Shown here: in pieces, positions 6,116-6,858 of the stretch | Layout: each line of letters begins with the position of its first letter | How positions within the stretch are numbered: position 1 is the stretch's first letter | NCBI GenBank assembly: GCA_021129875.1 | Contig: JAJOKK010000171.1 | Coordinates: 1 to 6,858 of the forward strand | Source of the DNA: Candidatus Bipolaricaulota bacterium | GTDB lineage: Bacteria; Bipolaricaulota; Bipolaricaulia; UBA7950; UBA9294 | Direction: 5' to 3' | DNA length: 6,858 nt | Program-made: the position numbers and the translations under genes | Notes under the pieces: model-generated | What the model saw: the letters and a program-made list of their open reading frames with translations, nothing else | What the model was told of the DNA's origin: nothing | Databases searched by the model: none

Positions 6116-6625
6116 TCACTCATCTGGCAGATATGGTATTAACCCCATCCTTAGCGCTTCTTCCTGGATCTCCCGTGGTGCACTACGCGCATCGAGGATA
6201 AAACCATCGACTGAGATCATCCACGCCATTGGATTTTCATCGATCTTGCTGGGCCGCGTCCACTCGGGCTCGAACGGCACAATCTTCAGCAACCTCATTA
6301 TCTCGGTCGATTTTCCACTCGCTGTATTCTGACTGACCCCGACCGATTTGCACAGCTGTTTCGCTGCCAGGTGAGGCGTCTGGCTCTTATCGAATAGGAA
6401 GTTGACGCGACCGATCGTGTACAGGACCGCTCCGGCCCAACTCGTTGGCCTTCCGCGCATCAACGGGGAAGGACGTTTGCGGCTTAACTTAGCGGTCAGT
6501 TTTCGGCACAGGCCAGCATACTCATCGTTCAGATGTGCGCGGCAAAAAGCATCCGTCAGATCGACGATCGCTTCATAGCACGCCAGCATTCCCTTAGGAA
6601 CCGGATATTTACTCTGCTCAGGCAT
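6116..6625 (-). CDS. DUF6398-domain protein, function unknown
   Basis: This 169-residue protein appears to be a complete single-domain member of the DUF6398 family, which has no established function that I know of. Family-like motifs appear in order: LTDAFC (23-28), EYAGLCRKL (35-43), RKRPSPL (49-55), WAGA (63-66), NFLFDKSQTPH (75-85), a helix-turn-helix-like stretch (about 86-110, LCKSVGVSQNTASGKSTEI), EWTRPSKIDENPM (121-133), and IPYLP (163-167) at the end. The HTH-like part suggests nucleic-acid binding, but that is inference. No signal peptide or membrane segment is visible. ATG 6625 is chosen because AAGGAGG precedes it by 5 bases; an in-frame extension up to 6706 has no comparable site. 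It stands alone, and no lesion is visible. A weak TATTAT (6740-6735, minus strand) is the only -10 candidate I see upstream. Confidence 0.85.
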   Translation of the reverse strand: MPEQSKYPVPKGMLACYEAIVDLTDAFCRAHLNDEYAGLCRKLTAKLSRKRPSPLMRGRPTSWAGAVLYTIGRVNFLFDKSQTPHLAAKQLCKSVGVSQNTASGKSTEIMRLLKIVPFEPEWTRPSKIDENPMAWMISVDGFILDARSAPREIQEEALRMGLIPYLPDE

Positions 6626-6630
6626 GGTCG

Positions 6631-6637
6631 CCTCCTT
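6631..6637 (-). promoter_or_regulatory. Ribosome binding site of the DUF6398 gene
   Basis: AAGGAGG on the minus strand, 5 bases before ATG 6625. It is a near-perfect site and fixes the start against the longer in-frame extension. Confidence 0.85.
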
Positions 6638-6858
6638 ACTCTCCAGTCGGTCAAGCCCTCTCTTTGAAGGAGAATGATCGGTGTCTTCGCGCTGTCGGAG
6701 TGACAAAAATAGAATGGCTCAAGATCACTAAGGCATAATAGAATTACTGTTCAAACTTTTTACAGCTCGCTTTCAACGGATGTTCCACTACGCCACGGCA
6801 AGAATATGAGAAGGAAAACCCGTTTGGGTTGCCACTTTCTATGGCCTGAGGCCAGCTT
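6638..6858. other. Upstream region of the DUF6398 gene and window edge
   Basis: I see no gene. It should hold the DUF6398 promoter; TATTAT at 6740-6735 (minus) is a candidate -10 with no good -35. Near the edge are a small stem AACCC-GTTT-GGGTT (6817-6830) and GGCCT-G-AGGCC (6843-6853). Neither has a T-run directly after it, so they are not called as terminators. Confidence 0.4.

Overview
The window looks like an accessory, partly decayed stretch of a bacterial chromosome. Shine-Dalgarno sites (AAGGAG, GGGAGG, AAGGAGG), sigma70-like promoters, a VapBC-type toxin-antitoxin pair and an IS3-family remnant all point to a bacterium. Base composition is mixed: most genes are moderately G+C-rich, but one small island near 5590-5706 is only about one third G+C. 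I cannot place the organism more closely. Coding density is low, and several genes are broken or have no known function.

Layout, left to right. Positions 1-148 hold a large foldback whose two arms are each a hairpin with G-run ends. Positions 301-1011 (+) encode a short MetE/UROD-like zinc methyltransferase-fold protein with no ribosome binding site. A 560-base convergent intergenic region (1012-1571) has several stable hairpins and no convincing gene. Positions 1572-2666 (-) encode an intact M24B Xaa-Pro peptidase with its own SD and promoter. Positions 2894-4250 (-) are a pseudogene of a DUF6880-like protein with two frameshift sites and one in-frame stop. Positions 4499-5096 (-) carry an overlapping vapB-vapC-like operon with a strong promoter. 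It is bracketed by two direct copies of a ~92-bp noncoding repeat (4383-4474 and 5234-5325). The right-hand copy ends against an IS3-family terminal sequence (from 5334), followed by the last ~50 codons of its transposase. After a gene-poor, compositionally mixed stretch (5523-6115) comes a complete DUF6398-like gene (6116-6625, -).

The genes do not form a single pathway. The peptidase and the methyltransferase-like protein look like ordinary metabolic genes. The toxin-antitoxin pair, IS remnant, foldback, repeats and broken DUF6880 gene mark a site of insertion and decay. I do not see a clearly new multi-gene system. The most unusual structures are the repeat-bracketed toxin-antitoxin module, the foldback at the left edge, the tandem hairpins near 1218-1310, and a 26-bp promoter-like sequence shared by the regions upstream of the peptidase gene and vapBC.
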